Positions 1 to 6,038 of a stretch of DNA of 12,472 nt are shown here, piece by piece. Both the position numbers and the translations under genes were made by a program. The stretch covers positions 29,154 through 41,625 of the forward strand of contig CAJTKV010000013.1 of the NCBI GenBank assembly GCA_910577075.1, read 5' to 3'. This DNA is from an uncultured Bacilli bacterium. Its GTDB lineage: Bacteria > Bacillota_I > Bacilli_A > RF39 > UBA660. Within the stretch, counting starts at the first letter, position 1; each line of letters begins with the position of its first letter. Under the pieces are notes generated by a model that ran no database searches, was not told the origin of the DNA, and worked only from the letters and a program-made list of their open reading frames with translations.

Positions 1-585
1 ATTATTCGTTTTCATAGCAACTATATCGCGAGTTGGAAATATCTTATCTAAGTGAAGTTCTAGTGTATCTTCAATTGAGATAATCTTTTCATCTTCTTTA
101 GTTTTCGATGCTAAATACTTAACTAGCTCTGTTTTACCACTACCAGTTTCTCCCGCAACCATAATATTGCAATGTCCTTCTACACATTTAATCAAAAAAT
201 CGTGAAGTTGCGCTGTAATATATTGCTCGTCAATCAATTTATCTTTATTAAGACGAATCTTCGCTGGCGTCTTACGTATAAGACAGGCAATGCCATTAGT
301 CGCAATCGAATCATGTACGAAATTCATACGTAACTCAGCAGATTCAGCATCTAGGAAGGGATGTGCCATATTAAACGTTTTACCCATAACATTCGAACAC
401 TGAAAGGCAAGTTTTTCCATAAACACATTATTTATATCTGGTCTATTTACTTGATAAATACCTTTTGATAAAGTCTTTAACCAAACTTGACCACCATTAC
501 TATAAGAGATATCGGTAATATCATCTTCCTCTAAAAACTCCTGTAACGGGCCAAAGTCCATCTGATCAAATATGGAATTTAACAT
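1..585 (-). CDS. CpaF/TadA-like type II/IV secretion ATPase (N-terminal part, cut by window edge)
   Basis: This is a partial gene: 195 N-terminal residues are visible and the C-terminal part lies beyond position 1. The Walker A motif GETGSGKT is at residues 145-152, followed by IEDTLEL at about 171-177, the acidic segment that follows Walker A in VirB11/CpaF ATPases. Upstream residues about 25-115 (YSNGGQVW, then AELRMNF and a segment ending LIRK) fit the N-terminal domain of CpaF, which precedes the RecA-like motor. The start is chosen at 585 because AGGAGGT sits 5-6 nt upstream. By family, this cytoplasmic hexameric ATPase powers assembly or secretion of a Tad/Flp pilus with TadB/TadC membrane partners, which would be expected further left. 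It lies 37 bp downstream of the second CpaB-like gene with no terminator between, so it is very likely in the same operon. Family assignment is firm; the exact substrate is not known. Confidence 0.88.
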   Translation of the reverse strand, partial: MLNSIFDQMDFGPLQEFLEEDDITDISYSNGGQVWLKTLSKGIYQVNRPDINNVFMEKLAFQCSNVMGKTFNMAHPFLDAESAELRMNFVHDSIATNGIACLIRKTPAKIRLNKDKLIDEQYITAQLHDFLIKCVEGHCNIMVAGETGSGKTELVKYLASKTKEDEKIISIEDTLELHLDKIFPTRDIVAMKTNN

Positions 586-622
586 AAAGCACCTCCTATT
601 TTATATTCTTTTTTTTATTATT

Positions 623-1423
623 CTAATATGCAACATGTACAGATTTTGATAAGATAAACTCTGCTATTGCTTCATTGGCAATCGATGTATCTTCTGGATT
701 TTCTGAATAACCAGCATTTCTTGGAACAGGTATCAAATCAATAGAATTTGACGTTATCAACATAGCTGTTTCCAATAATTCTTTATAATCATTTGGTACG
801 GCAAAGATCAATCTATCTGGTTTAGGTTCATCTCCCTCTTCCGTATGTGTAAATACATTATTTCCATCTTTATCTAAGACGGCCTCAACTCTAATAGATT
901 TAATAAACAAATCATAAATAATCTTTTTGCCATCGTCACTTCTCGCTTTAAAATATAAATCTATATAATTGCCAGGCATTATTGAGCATCCATAAGTCTT
1001 ATGAAAATCTACCTTTAATTGAAATGTCGTATACCCATCTGGTATATCTTCTGCTAACCCCTTATTCGTATTAGACTCATCGGTTATTGCTGATTTATAA
1101 AAGAAACTATTTTGTGGTATTTGATAACCTACTGCAACATATTTTCCAATTATTTGACCACGATTTTGTACCAATCCCTCACCCGTACTAGTAACAAACG
1201 TTCCACTCAACTTAACAGTGCTTACAATATCTCCTGTTATTTCTGTTTCTTCCGATAAAAGTTTAGTTGTATAAGGCAAAGTTACAGGTGCTACTGCTCG
1301 ATTAACGAGACTATTATATATAAAGTAAACAACGACAATTAATACAATAACAAGTAAGAATGTCATAGTATTCGGATTGCTTAAAAATCTCTTTATATTG
1401 ACCTTTACATTTTCAACATCCAT
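623..1423 (-). CDS. CpaB/RcpC-like SAF-domain pilus assembly protein (second copy)
   Basis: The protein has 266 residues. A short cytoplasmic N-terminus is followed by one membrane segment at about 19-36, then an extracytoplasmic region with the CpaB/RcpC layout. That layout is a SAF-like stretch around 44-110 (containing IIGKYVAV and IPQNSFFY), a PGNYIDLYFKA segment (the family's 'pGd.vdv'), a 'LFIKSIRVEAVLDKDGNN' strand pair, and 'RLIFAVPNDYKELLETA', which matches the RcpC repeat domain. By family, such proteins are envelope components of Tad pilus systems; in Gram-positives they would sit on the outer face of the membrane. It begins 13 bp after the stop of the paralogue upstream with a strong GAGGAGG site, so the two are co-transcribed and probably translationally linked. 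It is clearly related to the 1437-2237 product and has exactly the same length, suggesting tandem duplication. The role of having two copies is not known. Confidence 0.8.
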   Translation of the reverse strand: MDVENVKVNIKRFLSNPNTMTFLLVIVLIVVVYFIYNSLVNRAVAPVTLPYTTKLLSEETEITGDIVSTVKLSGTFVTSTGEGLVQNRGQIIGKYVAVGYQIPQNSFFYKSAITDESNTNKGLAEDIPDGYTTFQLKVDFHKTYGCSIMPGNYIDLYFKARSDDGKKIIYDLFIKSIRVEAVLDKDGNNVFTHTEEGDEPKPDRLIFAVPNDYKELLETAMLITSNSIDLIPVPRNAGYSENPEDTSIANEAIAEFILSKSVHVAY

Positions 1424-1436
1424 ATTGTTCCTCCTC

Positions 1437-2237
1437 TTAGCTTAATTTTTGTACTTGTGAATTAATAAATTGAATCAAATAGTTACTATCAACAGATGTA
1501 GGATTTCCCTCTGTTGTATAAGTTTTATTACGAAGTACTGGTGTAATTTCGATATCTCCATCAGGTGCATGTTCTGCTTGCGATAAAAGTAAGAACAATT
1601 CATTATCAACAGCAAATAATAACTCTGCTGGTTTTCCATAAGTTAAAGTATTTTTAACAATGTTATTCCCATTTCTATCTTTAACAGCTAAAACTCTTAT
1701 AGATTTAATCAAGCATCCATATATAATTAGATTAGAATTGTTGCGGTACTCCGTTGCCGACATGTAAAGATCTATATAATCTCCTGCTCTTATGGAATTC
1801 TTCAAGGTAGTATTCTCATCAACTGCCAAACTATAAATAGTACTTCCGTCTTCAATATTGGCAAATGCCGAATCAGGCATTTCCTCTGCATCCTTTACAG
1901 CCTCTGCATAAAATAAACTGCCCTTAGGAATATTCGTCTTATATGAGACATATTTCCCAACAACTTCCTCATTAGACTTTATAAGGTTAGCTGCCTCACT
2001 GACATAATTACGTGCTACTTTCATGCGTCCAACCATATCGCTTGTAATAAGCGTACGCGAAGGTATTTCTTCCTTAGCATATGGTACAGTTATAGGATCT
2101 ATTGCTAGACGAACGCGATAATTATACCCTATAACTAAAGTTGCTACACATGCCAATAATCCTAAAATAGTAACAGTATTTTTATTACCTATTAATCTTT
2201 TAAAAGCCGAGCTCTTGCCCTTTTTGGTTTTTGCCAT
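1437..2237 (-). CDS. CpaB/RcpC-like SAF-domain pilus assembly protein (first copy)
   Basis: The protein has 266 residues. A Lys-rich N-terminus precedes a membrane segment at about 21-39. Next comes a well-conserved SAF domain: VPYAKEEIPSRTLITSDMV at about 51-69, then VVGKYVSY and NIPKGSLFY, matching the CpaB pattern 'A...I..G..i...dv' and 'vvGr.....I..G'. The downstream RcpC-type region has RAGDYIDLYMSA, LIKSIRVLAVKDRNGNN, LLFAVDNELFLLLSQAE and IEITPVLRN. An upstream in-frame ATG at 2321 is rejected as start: it lies upstream of the -10 box of the promoter at 2301-2328, whereas the ATG at 2237 has GGAGGG with a suitable spacer and begins a sensible MAKTKKGK leader. It is the first gene of the visible Tad-like operon (cpaB-cpaB-cpaF order). 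Function in Tad/Flp pilus biogenesis is inferred from family and neighbours. Confidence 0.83.
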   Translation of the reverse strand: MAKTKKGKSSAFKRLIGNKNTVTILGLLACVATLVIGYNYRVRLAIDPITVPYAKEEIPSRTLITSDMVGRMKVARNYVSEAANLIKSNEEVVGKYVSYKTNIPKGSLFYAEAVKDAEEMPDSAFANIEDGSTIYSLAVDENTTLKNSIRAGDYIDLYMSATEYRNNSNLIIYGCLIKSIRVLAVKDRNGNNIVKNTLTYGKPAELLFAVDNELFLLLSQAEHAPDGDIEITPVLRNKTYTTEGNPTSVDSNYLIQFINSQVQKLS

Positions 2238-2300
2238 GTTATCCCTCCGTTTGTATTCTTCATTCACTTGGTCCTCTAAGCCAAACCCTCTACTATGACA

Positions 2301-2328
2301 ATTATAACACAATATCAACATTTTTCAA
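2301..2328 (-). promoter_or_regulatory. Promoter of the Tad-like operon
   Basis: On the minus strand, TTGAAA (2328-2323) and TATAAT (2306-2301) are separated by 16 bp, and the -10 is preceded by TGT, giving an extended -10 (TGnTATAAT). Transcription should start near 2294, giving a leader of about 57 nt before the ATG at 2237. This is the best sigma-A-type promoter in the window. Confidence 0.72.
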
Positions 2329-2347
2329 ACATAAATAGATGGTTATA

Positions 2348-2369
2348 TGTTAAAATAATCTTAGGTGAT
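2348..2369 (+). promoter_or_regulatory. Extended -10 and SD of the protease/phosphoesterase unit
   Basis: TGT followed by TAAAAT at 2351-2356 is an extended -10 (TGnTAAAAT). Six bases later comes AGGTGAT (2363-2369), the Shine-Dalgarno for the ATG at 2373. No good -35 is seen at 17 bp. If the -10 is used, the leader would be only about 10 nt. It is divergent from and interleaved with the Tad operon promoter, so the two could interfere. Confidence 0.4.
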
Positions 2370-2372
2370 TTG

Positions 2373-3017
2373 ATGAAAAAAACAAATATTTTTATGGCAA
2401 TTTTTTGGACATTTGCTTTTACCATTTTGGCATCATTTATATTGGCACTTATCTACTCTATCACGCGCAATTGGAATATCGCATATATTGTAGGTTACAC
2501 AATAATGATTATTATATTGGCAAAATTCTTTAAACCAGAATTAAAAGACAACATTAAAACATTTAAAGATGATTTTAAAAATAATTGGCAAAAAATGTTA
2601 ATAATAACCATTTTATTGACAGTACTACTTTACATTAGTAATTATCTCGTTGTTAGATTCATGGGAACTTTTGCCGAAAATGAAATAATAGCTAGAAACC
2701 AACTCAAATCTTCACCCATTATTATGGGATTTAGTATAATTATCCTTGGACCAATCGTTGAAGAGATGATCTATCGCTTGCCATTTAAGCGTGTTGAAAA
2801 ACATAAATTATTAAATTTTTTCGTCTATTCTTTAATATTTGCCCTTGCCCATATCGCCTTCACAAACGGGTTAAAAGAATTCATTTATTTAATACCATAT
2901 AGTTTTTTAAGTTTAAGTATTGGATATAGTTTTTATAAAACGGGTAACATATATATGTCAATAATAGTACATATTTTAAATAATTTCATTAATGTTATGA
3001 TATTATTATTCTTATAG
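2373..3017 (+). CDS. CPBP-family (CAAX protease/Abi) intramembrane metalloprotease
   Basis: The product has 214 residues and several hydrophobic segments (about 8-30, 35-52, 74-95, 114-129, 149-163, 170-188, 195-213). The CPBP signature is intact: EEMIYR at 130-135 (motif EExxxR), FALAH at 156-160 (FxxxH), and HILNN at 200-204 (HxxN), the glutamate and histidines expected to bind the catalytic metal. Family members include eukaryotic-type CAAX prenyl proteases and bacterial proteins for bacteriocin self-immunity or anchoring of surface factors; the substrate here cannot be deduced. The start at 2373 is preferred over an earlier in-frame ATG at 2295 because AGGTGAT lies 3 nt upstream of it and because 2295 lies upstream of the likely promoter. 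It is followed after 8 bp by the metallophosphoesterase gene, so both are probably co-transcribed. Confidence 0.85.
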   Translation: MKKTNIFMAIFWTFAFTILASFILALIYSITRNWNIAYIVGYTIMIIILAKFFKPELKDNIKTFKDDFKNNWQKMLIITILLTVLLYISNYLVVRFMGTFAENEIIARNQLKSSPIIMGFSIIILGPIVEEMIYRLPFKRVEKHKLLNFFVYSLIFALAHIAFTNGLKEFIYLIPYSFLSLSIGYSFYKTGNIYMSIIVHILNNFINVMILLFL

Positions 3018-3025
3018 GTGATGAT

Positions 3026-3904
3026 ATGAAAAAAGACGAAATATTAGAAAATGATACAAATAAAAAACATACCATTTTAAAGATAGTATTAGTCCTCGCA
3101 ATATGGCTTTTGCTTACCCTACTATGGGCTCGATATATCTCTACATCTGGTCTTATCGTTAAGGAATATGCCATAAGGAATGATAAATTATCGGAAGAAT
3201 ACGATGGATTTAAAATTGTTCACTTTACAGATTTGCATTATGGAAGTACGATTTTTAAAGATGAACTAAAAAATGTCATAAATGAAATAAACAAACAAAA
3301 ACCCGACATTGTCGTTTTCACAGGAGACTTGGTTGAAACAGGGGTAACACTTAATGATGATGAATTAAATACCTTGATAAATGAATTAAAAAAGATTGAT
3401 GCTCGTATAGAAACACTAGCTGTTGATGGCAATCATGACTATGACGAATCCGGATACTTTGAAAAAGTTATGAAATCCCTTGATTGGCATGTTTTAAACA
3501 ACACTTATGAATTTATCTATGGAAATAGTAAAAATCCCATAGTATTAGTTGGATTAAAAGATTTGACCTATGGCAAACAGGATTATGAAAACGCCTTCTC
3601 ATTCATCAATGAAAATGATGAAAATCTATATACCATAGTCCTTGCTCATGAACCAGATCAAATAGACGAATTTAACAATTATAATTTTGACTTAGTATTA
3701 TCTGGACATTCACACCTCGGACAAATTCGTATTCCTTTTATTGGGGCTCTATATACTCCTAAAGGTTCTAAAAAATACTATGATGAATACTACAAAGTTG
3801 GCAATGCTGACTTATATATTTCCGGTGGAATTGGAACGAGTACCATAAAATTTCGATTCTTTGATAAACCAAGTATTAATTTATATCGTTTTTACACCAA
3901 ATAA
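3026..3904 (+). CDS. Membrane-anchored metallophosphoesterase, YkuE/YaeI-like
   Basis: The product has 292 residues. A single membrane anchor at about 18-36 precedes a calcineurin-like phosphoesterase domain. All the dinuclear metal motifs are present: TDLH (D69, H71), TGD (D101), GNHD (N136, H137), AHEPD (H208) and SGHSHLGQ (H228, H230). The length and order fit the YkuE/YaeI subgroup, known or proposed to act on membrane or envelope phosphoesters; the real substrate is unknown. The start has AGGTGAT 3 nt upstream, overlapping the stop region of the preceding CPBP protease gene, which indicates an operon. The gene ends directly in a hairpin terminator. Nothing looks truncated or unusual in codon use. 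Confidence 0.88.
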   Translation: MKKDEILENDTNKKHTILKIVLVLAIWLLLTLLWARYISTSGLIVKEYAIRNDKLSEEYDGFKIVHFTDLHYGSTIFKDELKNVINEINKQKPDIVVFTGDLVETGVTLNDDELNTLINELKKIDARIETLAVDGNHDYDESGYFEKVMKSLDWHVLNNTYEFIYGNSKNPIVLVGLKDLTYGKQDYENAFSFINENDENLYTIVLAHEPDQIDEFNNYNFDLVLSGHSHLGQIRIPFIGALYTPKGSKKYYDEYYKVGNADLYISGGIGTSTIKFRFFDKPSINLYRFYTK

Positions 3905-3943
3905 AAACTTCCTTCATAAAATACTCTAGAAGGGAGTTTTTTT
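3903..3943 (+). terminator. Hairpin terminator overlapping the SD of the next gene
   Basis: A 13-bp stem (3903-3915 with 3929-3941, one T-G wobble) has a 13-nt loop, and its 3' arm runs into seven T's (3937-3943). On the opposite strand the A-run gives a U-tract too, so it could also stop SEDS transcripts arriving from the right. The 3' arm contains GAAGGGAG, the only Shine-Dalgarno for the ATG at 3944. Confidence 0.72.
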
Positions 3944-4153
3944 ATGTACAATAATAAATATTATCCATCATACAATCCTAATATCTACAATAATACGCCA
4001 ATTTATGATGAGCGATTTGGCGGCTTTGCAATACCATTCTTACTAGGAGGATTAGGTGGTGCCGCAGTTGTTGGCCTTTCAAGACCTAGACCCGTTTATA
4101 TGAATCCTACACCATATCCGTATTATCCCCCATATTATTATAGCAATTATTAA
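3944..4153 (+). CDS. Small Tyr/Pro-rich protein with a Gly-rich hydrophobic centre
   Basis: The product has 69 residues; I do not recognise its family. Fourteen residues are Tyr and about eleven are Pro, concentrated in an N-terminal Asn/Tyr segment (1-21) and a C-terminal PYPYYPPYYYSNY tail. The centre (about 26-45) is a short Gly/Ala/Leu hydrophobic stretch with GGLGGAAVVG, long enough for one membrane pass. The composition resembles small envelope or spore-coat type proteins of Firmicutes, but this is only resemblance. The GAAGGGAG Shine-Dalgarno lies 7 nt before the ATG and inside the 3' arm of the preceding terminator, so expression depends on read-through or on a promoter within the 3' end of the phosphoesterase gene. 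The last 47 bp overlap the convergent SEDS gene. It is judged a real gene because of the precise RBS spacing and low-complexity but ordered composition. Confidence 0.6.
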   Translation: MYNNKYYPSYNPNIYNNTPIYDERFGGFAIPFLLGGLGGAAVVGLSRPRPVYMNPTPYPYYPPYYYSNY

Positions 4154-5147
4154 TTAGACCAATCGCAAAGAAATATGTGAGTAAACTTGTTCCCCCTGAG
4201 GAAATAAAAGGAAGTGTTATCCCCGTAATTGGAAGAAGTCCAATATTCATGAGGATATGAATACTACTTTGAAATATCTTCATAAATAGAAAAGAAAATA
4301 TTACATATTGCATAATCACATCACTACTATCTAATTTTTTTATTATTAAAAAATCAAAACAAAAATTAATAGCTAAAAAAATAACCGTACCAATAAAGCC
4401 ATTTAAGGAAACCAATAGAGAAAAAGCAAAATCCGTAGTAGCTTCTGGAATACCCACAACCGAACTACTTCCCAAAAGACCCGATACTCCCATATTCATA
4501 AGAGCCATATCTAACTGATAAGATGAAGAAAACAAATTTACTATCCTATCCATTCGATAAAAAAAGCTACTGCCAAATAATCTGACAAATAAAGATTTAT
4601 TATAAAAATAAAGATACATAAAAAGGAAGGTACCACAGACTAAACATAAAATATAAGGAATAAATTTTCTTATATTTTTTATTTTTAGCAGAAGAATAGA
4701 AAATAGAATGACAAAATAAAAGATAACATTACCAGTATCCGGTTCTAAAAAAGTTAAAACACTCGGTATTAAAGTAATAATAAAGGAAAAAAGAACATAC
4801 TTTTCTTTCGTATTTACCACTATAGATAACAAAATTATTAAGGTTATTTTCATTAATTCACTCGGTTGAAAAGAGAAAAATCCTAAATCAATCCACGCCT
4901 TACTGCCATTTATACTAGAGCCAAATAATAAAAGGTACAAAAGTAACACATTTAAAATAATATATACAGGGAATACATATTTATATATTTGTTTCTTATC
5001 CATCTTACTAACGCCAAAAAACAGGACAAATCCAAGCCCATAGAAAATAAGTTGTTTAGTCATGCTGCCCGTATATTTTAAGACATTATTTAAACTAAAA
5101 AACATAAAAGCAATAATAATTAAAGTGAATTTTCCTATATCTTTCAT
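4107..5147 (-). CDS. SEDS-family peptidoglycan polymerase (RodA/FtsW/SpoVE-like)
   Basis: The product has 346 residues with about ten hydrophobic segments. SEDS hallmarks are in order: KAWIDLGFFSFQPSELMKI at about 83-101 (with W85 and QPSE), LEPDTGN at 134-140, YQLDMAL at about 210-216, IPEATTDFAF at 233-242, and the signature PITGITLPFISSGG at 306-319. The Asp of TTDF (D239) corresponds to the residue I recall as catalytic in RodA/FtsW glycosyltransferases. By family it polymerises lipid II glycan strands in the membrane with a class B PBP partner; no PBP is in this window. Oddities: the usual 'EElG' after TDFxF is replaced by SLNGFIG, and the N-terminus is short. No clear Shine-Dalgarno precedes the ATG at 5147; a TATAAT at 5189-5184 lies about 37 nt upstream. 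It cannot be assigned to RodA, FtsW or SpoVE specifically. Its 3' end overlaps the 3944-4153 gene convergently. Confidence 0.87.
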   Translation of the reverse strand: MKDIGKFTLIIIAFMFFSLNNVLKYTGSMTKQLIFYGLGFVLFFGVSKMDKKQIYKYVFPVYIILNVLLLYLLLFGSSINGSKAWIDLGFFSFQPSELMKITLIILLSIVVNTKEKYVLFSFIITLIPSVLTFLEPDTGNVIFYFVILFSILLLKIKNIRKFIPYILCLVCGTFLFMYLYFYNKSLFVRLFGSSFFYRMDRIVNLFSSSYQLDMALMNMGVSGLLGSSSVVGIPEATTDFAFSLLVSLNGFIGTVIFLAINFCFDFLIIKKLDSSDVIMQYVIFSFLFMKIFQSSIHILMNIGLLPITGITLPFISSGGTSLLTYFFAIGLINNCYNNMGDNTDMV

Positions 5148-5180
5148 AATTTTATTTTATGCATTATTTGGCTAATTAAA

Positions 5181-5200
5181 CATATTATATATTAGGTGAT
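5181..5200. promoter_or_regulatory. Divergent -10 boxes and AGGTGAT SD
   Basis: A TATAAT on the minus strand (5189-5184) suits the SEDS gene, and a TATTAT on the plus strand (5183-5188) lies 5 nt before AGGTGAT (5194-5200), the SD of the ATG at 5205. Both share the same bases. No convincing -35 is visible for either direction, so this is a weak call. Confidence 0.35.
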
Positions 5201-5204
5201 ACTC

Positions 5205-5504
5205 ATGAATTTGCCAAACGTATTTCAAAATAAAAAAATAGAAATTAAAGATACTCCTCAGGAATTATTTTATGGTAATCGCATAATTCCAAAAGAAACT
5301 GAAAAAAAAGACATAAAAACGACAATAAAAAATTTATTTCAATCCAAAAATTACGTCTACAAATTAGATGTTTTAATCGAAACTAAAAATAACACTTTAG
5401 ATACATCGATAGTTGGTCAGACGAATAACCATCTTATTACAATCAATAATGAATTAATTCCCATAAGAGATATTATCGATATTTATGAAAAAAAGAAGAA
5501 TTGA
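5205..5504 (+). CDS. Hypothetical protein, 99 aa
   Basis: I do not recognise this family. The protein is hydrophilic with a Lys-rich N-terminal half (KKIEIKD, KETEKKDIKTTIK) and a C-terminal half of alternating beta-type segments: YVYKLDVLIET, TLDTSIVGQTNNHLITINNELIPIRDIIDIYE. That pattern (strand, turn, 'iVGqT..hLiTi...liPi.di') resembles a small SH3/Sm-like barrel, of the kind seen in GerQ-like coat proteins, but the likeness is too weak for a name. A GTG nine bases earlier is in frame but lies inside the AGGTGAT Shine-Dalgarno, so the ATG at 5205 is preferred. It is divergent from the SEDS gene and convergent with the 5512-5952 gene; the TGA stop sits in the loop of a hairpin. It has no signal peptide or membrane segment. 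Confidence 0.6.
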   Translation: MNLPNVFQNKKIEIKDTPQELFYGNRIIPKETEKKDIKTTIKNLFQSKNYVYKLDVLIETKNNTLDTSIVGQTNNHLITINNELIPIRDIIDIYEKKKN

Positions 5505-5513
5505 TATTCTTCT
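5488..5513 (-). terminator. Terminator of the 5512-5952 gene
   Basis: A perfect 8-bp stem (5494-5501 with 5506-5513) closes a 4-nt loop. On the minus strand it is followed by a run of T's (complement of A's at 5488-5494). The stop codon of the plus-strand gene (5502-5504) is in the loop, and the stop of the minus-strand gene is in the stem. The GC content is low, so efficiency may be modest. Confidence 0.55.
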
Positions 5514-5952
5514 AGTTTAATATTCCTAAAACTACTGTCGGATCACTCTTTCCCGCATTAATACGCGTCTCATAGTTTTTTACAAATGTTTCGACAAAAT
5601 ACCTGAATTCTGTCTCATTTGAATAGCCAATAACGTTTTTTAATAATTTTTGATATTTCGAATCATATCCAATACTTTTTTGAGCCAAGGCAAGTATTGG
5701 TTTTTTTGTTATTATCGCCTGTTTTAATTCCATATTAAAGCCAATATCGGGACTCGTCAGTTCCACTACTAAAACATCGGCATCATCGATTAAATCTTTA
5801 TAGTATTTATCTTTATTCTCTTCATTTTGGGGAAATATAAGACGATGATTAGATAACTCTCTACTTCTTAAAACTGGTAAATATATTAAATTATTATAAT
5901 CTATTTTAGTAGAATGAATAAAATAGACTTTTAAACCCCTTTTCTTATCCAT
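5512..5952 (-). CDS. Nucleoside 2-deoxyribosyltransferase-like small protein
   Basis: The product has 146 residues. It shows a Rossmann-like alternation: a first strand KVYFIHST (8-14), a middle strand DDADVLVVELTSP (56-68) followed by DIGFNMELKQA, then KKPILALAQK (83-92). The 'aDvlvvel.sPd.G...E...A....kPil.l' pattern is that of the nucleoside 2-deoxyribosyltransferase/Rcl family, with E75 at the place of the catalytic Glu. The usual N-terminal 'Y.AgP' is replaced by YFIHSTK, so activity on nucleosides is uncertain; the same fold is also used by TIR-like and other nucleotide-binding proteins. The start has AAGGTGAT 3 nt before the ATG. It is a single-gene unit ending in a hairpin and divergent from tmcAL. 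It is soluble, with no membrane segment or signal peptide. Confidence 0.55.
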   Translation of the reverse strand: MDKKRGLKVYFIHSTKIDYNNLIYLPVLRSRELSNHRLIFPQNEENKDKYYKDLIDDADVLVVELTSPDIGFNMELKQAIITKKPILALAQKSIGYDSKYQKLLKNVIGYSNETEFRYFVETFVKNYETRINAGKSDPTVVLGILN

Positions 5953-5955
5953 AAT

Positions 5956-5975
5956 ATCACCTTATGTTCATTATA
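5956..5975 (-). promoter_or_regulatory. Extended -10 plus SD for the 5512-5952 gene
   Basis: On the minus strand TGTTATAAT (-10 hexamer 5975-5970, extended by TGT) is followed 7 nt later by AGGTGAT (5962-5956) and then ATG at 5952. The 12-mer TTGTGTTATAAT is identical to that in the Tad operon promoter at about 2301-2312. The predicted leader is about 11 nt. No clear -35 is present. Confidence 0.5.
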
Positions 5976-6010
5976 ACACAAAATTTGTTAATTCATTAAT
6001 CTTGTGTTAA

Positions 6011-6030
6011 TATTATACAAAAGAAAGGAG
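6011..6030 (+). promoter_or_regulatory. -10 box and SD of tmcAL
   Basis: TATTAT at 6011-6016 precedes AAAGGAG at 6024-6030, which lies 8 nt before the ATG at 6039. A TTGTTA at 5985-5990 would be a -35 but with a poor 20-bp spacing. Confidence 0.4.
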
Positions 6031-6038
6031 CTATTGAC

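Noticed and set aside
3238..3432. 64-residue minus-strand open frame
   Set aside because: It is antisense to the metallophosphoesterase motif region (TDLH to GNHD), is Ser/Phe-rich without family likeness, and has no Shine-Dalgarno-supported start; it is a shadow frame.
5502..5504. Mycoplasma-type code (TGA as Trp)
   Set aside because: The TGA at 5502 ends a gene exactly at a hairpin, and Trp in the recognised proteins is encoded by TGG.
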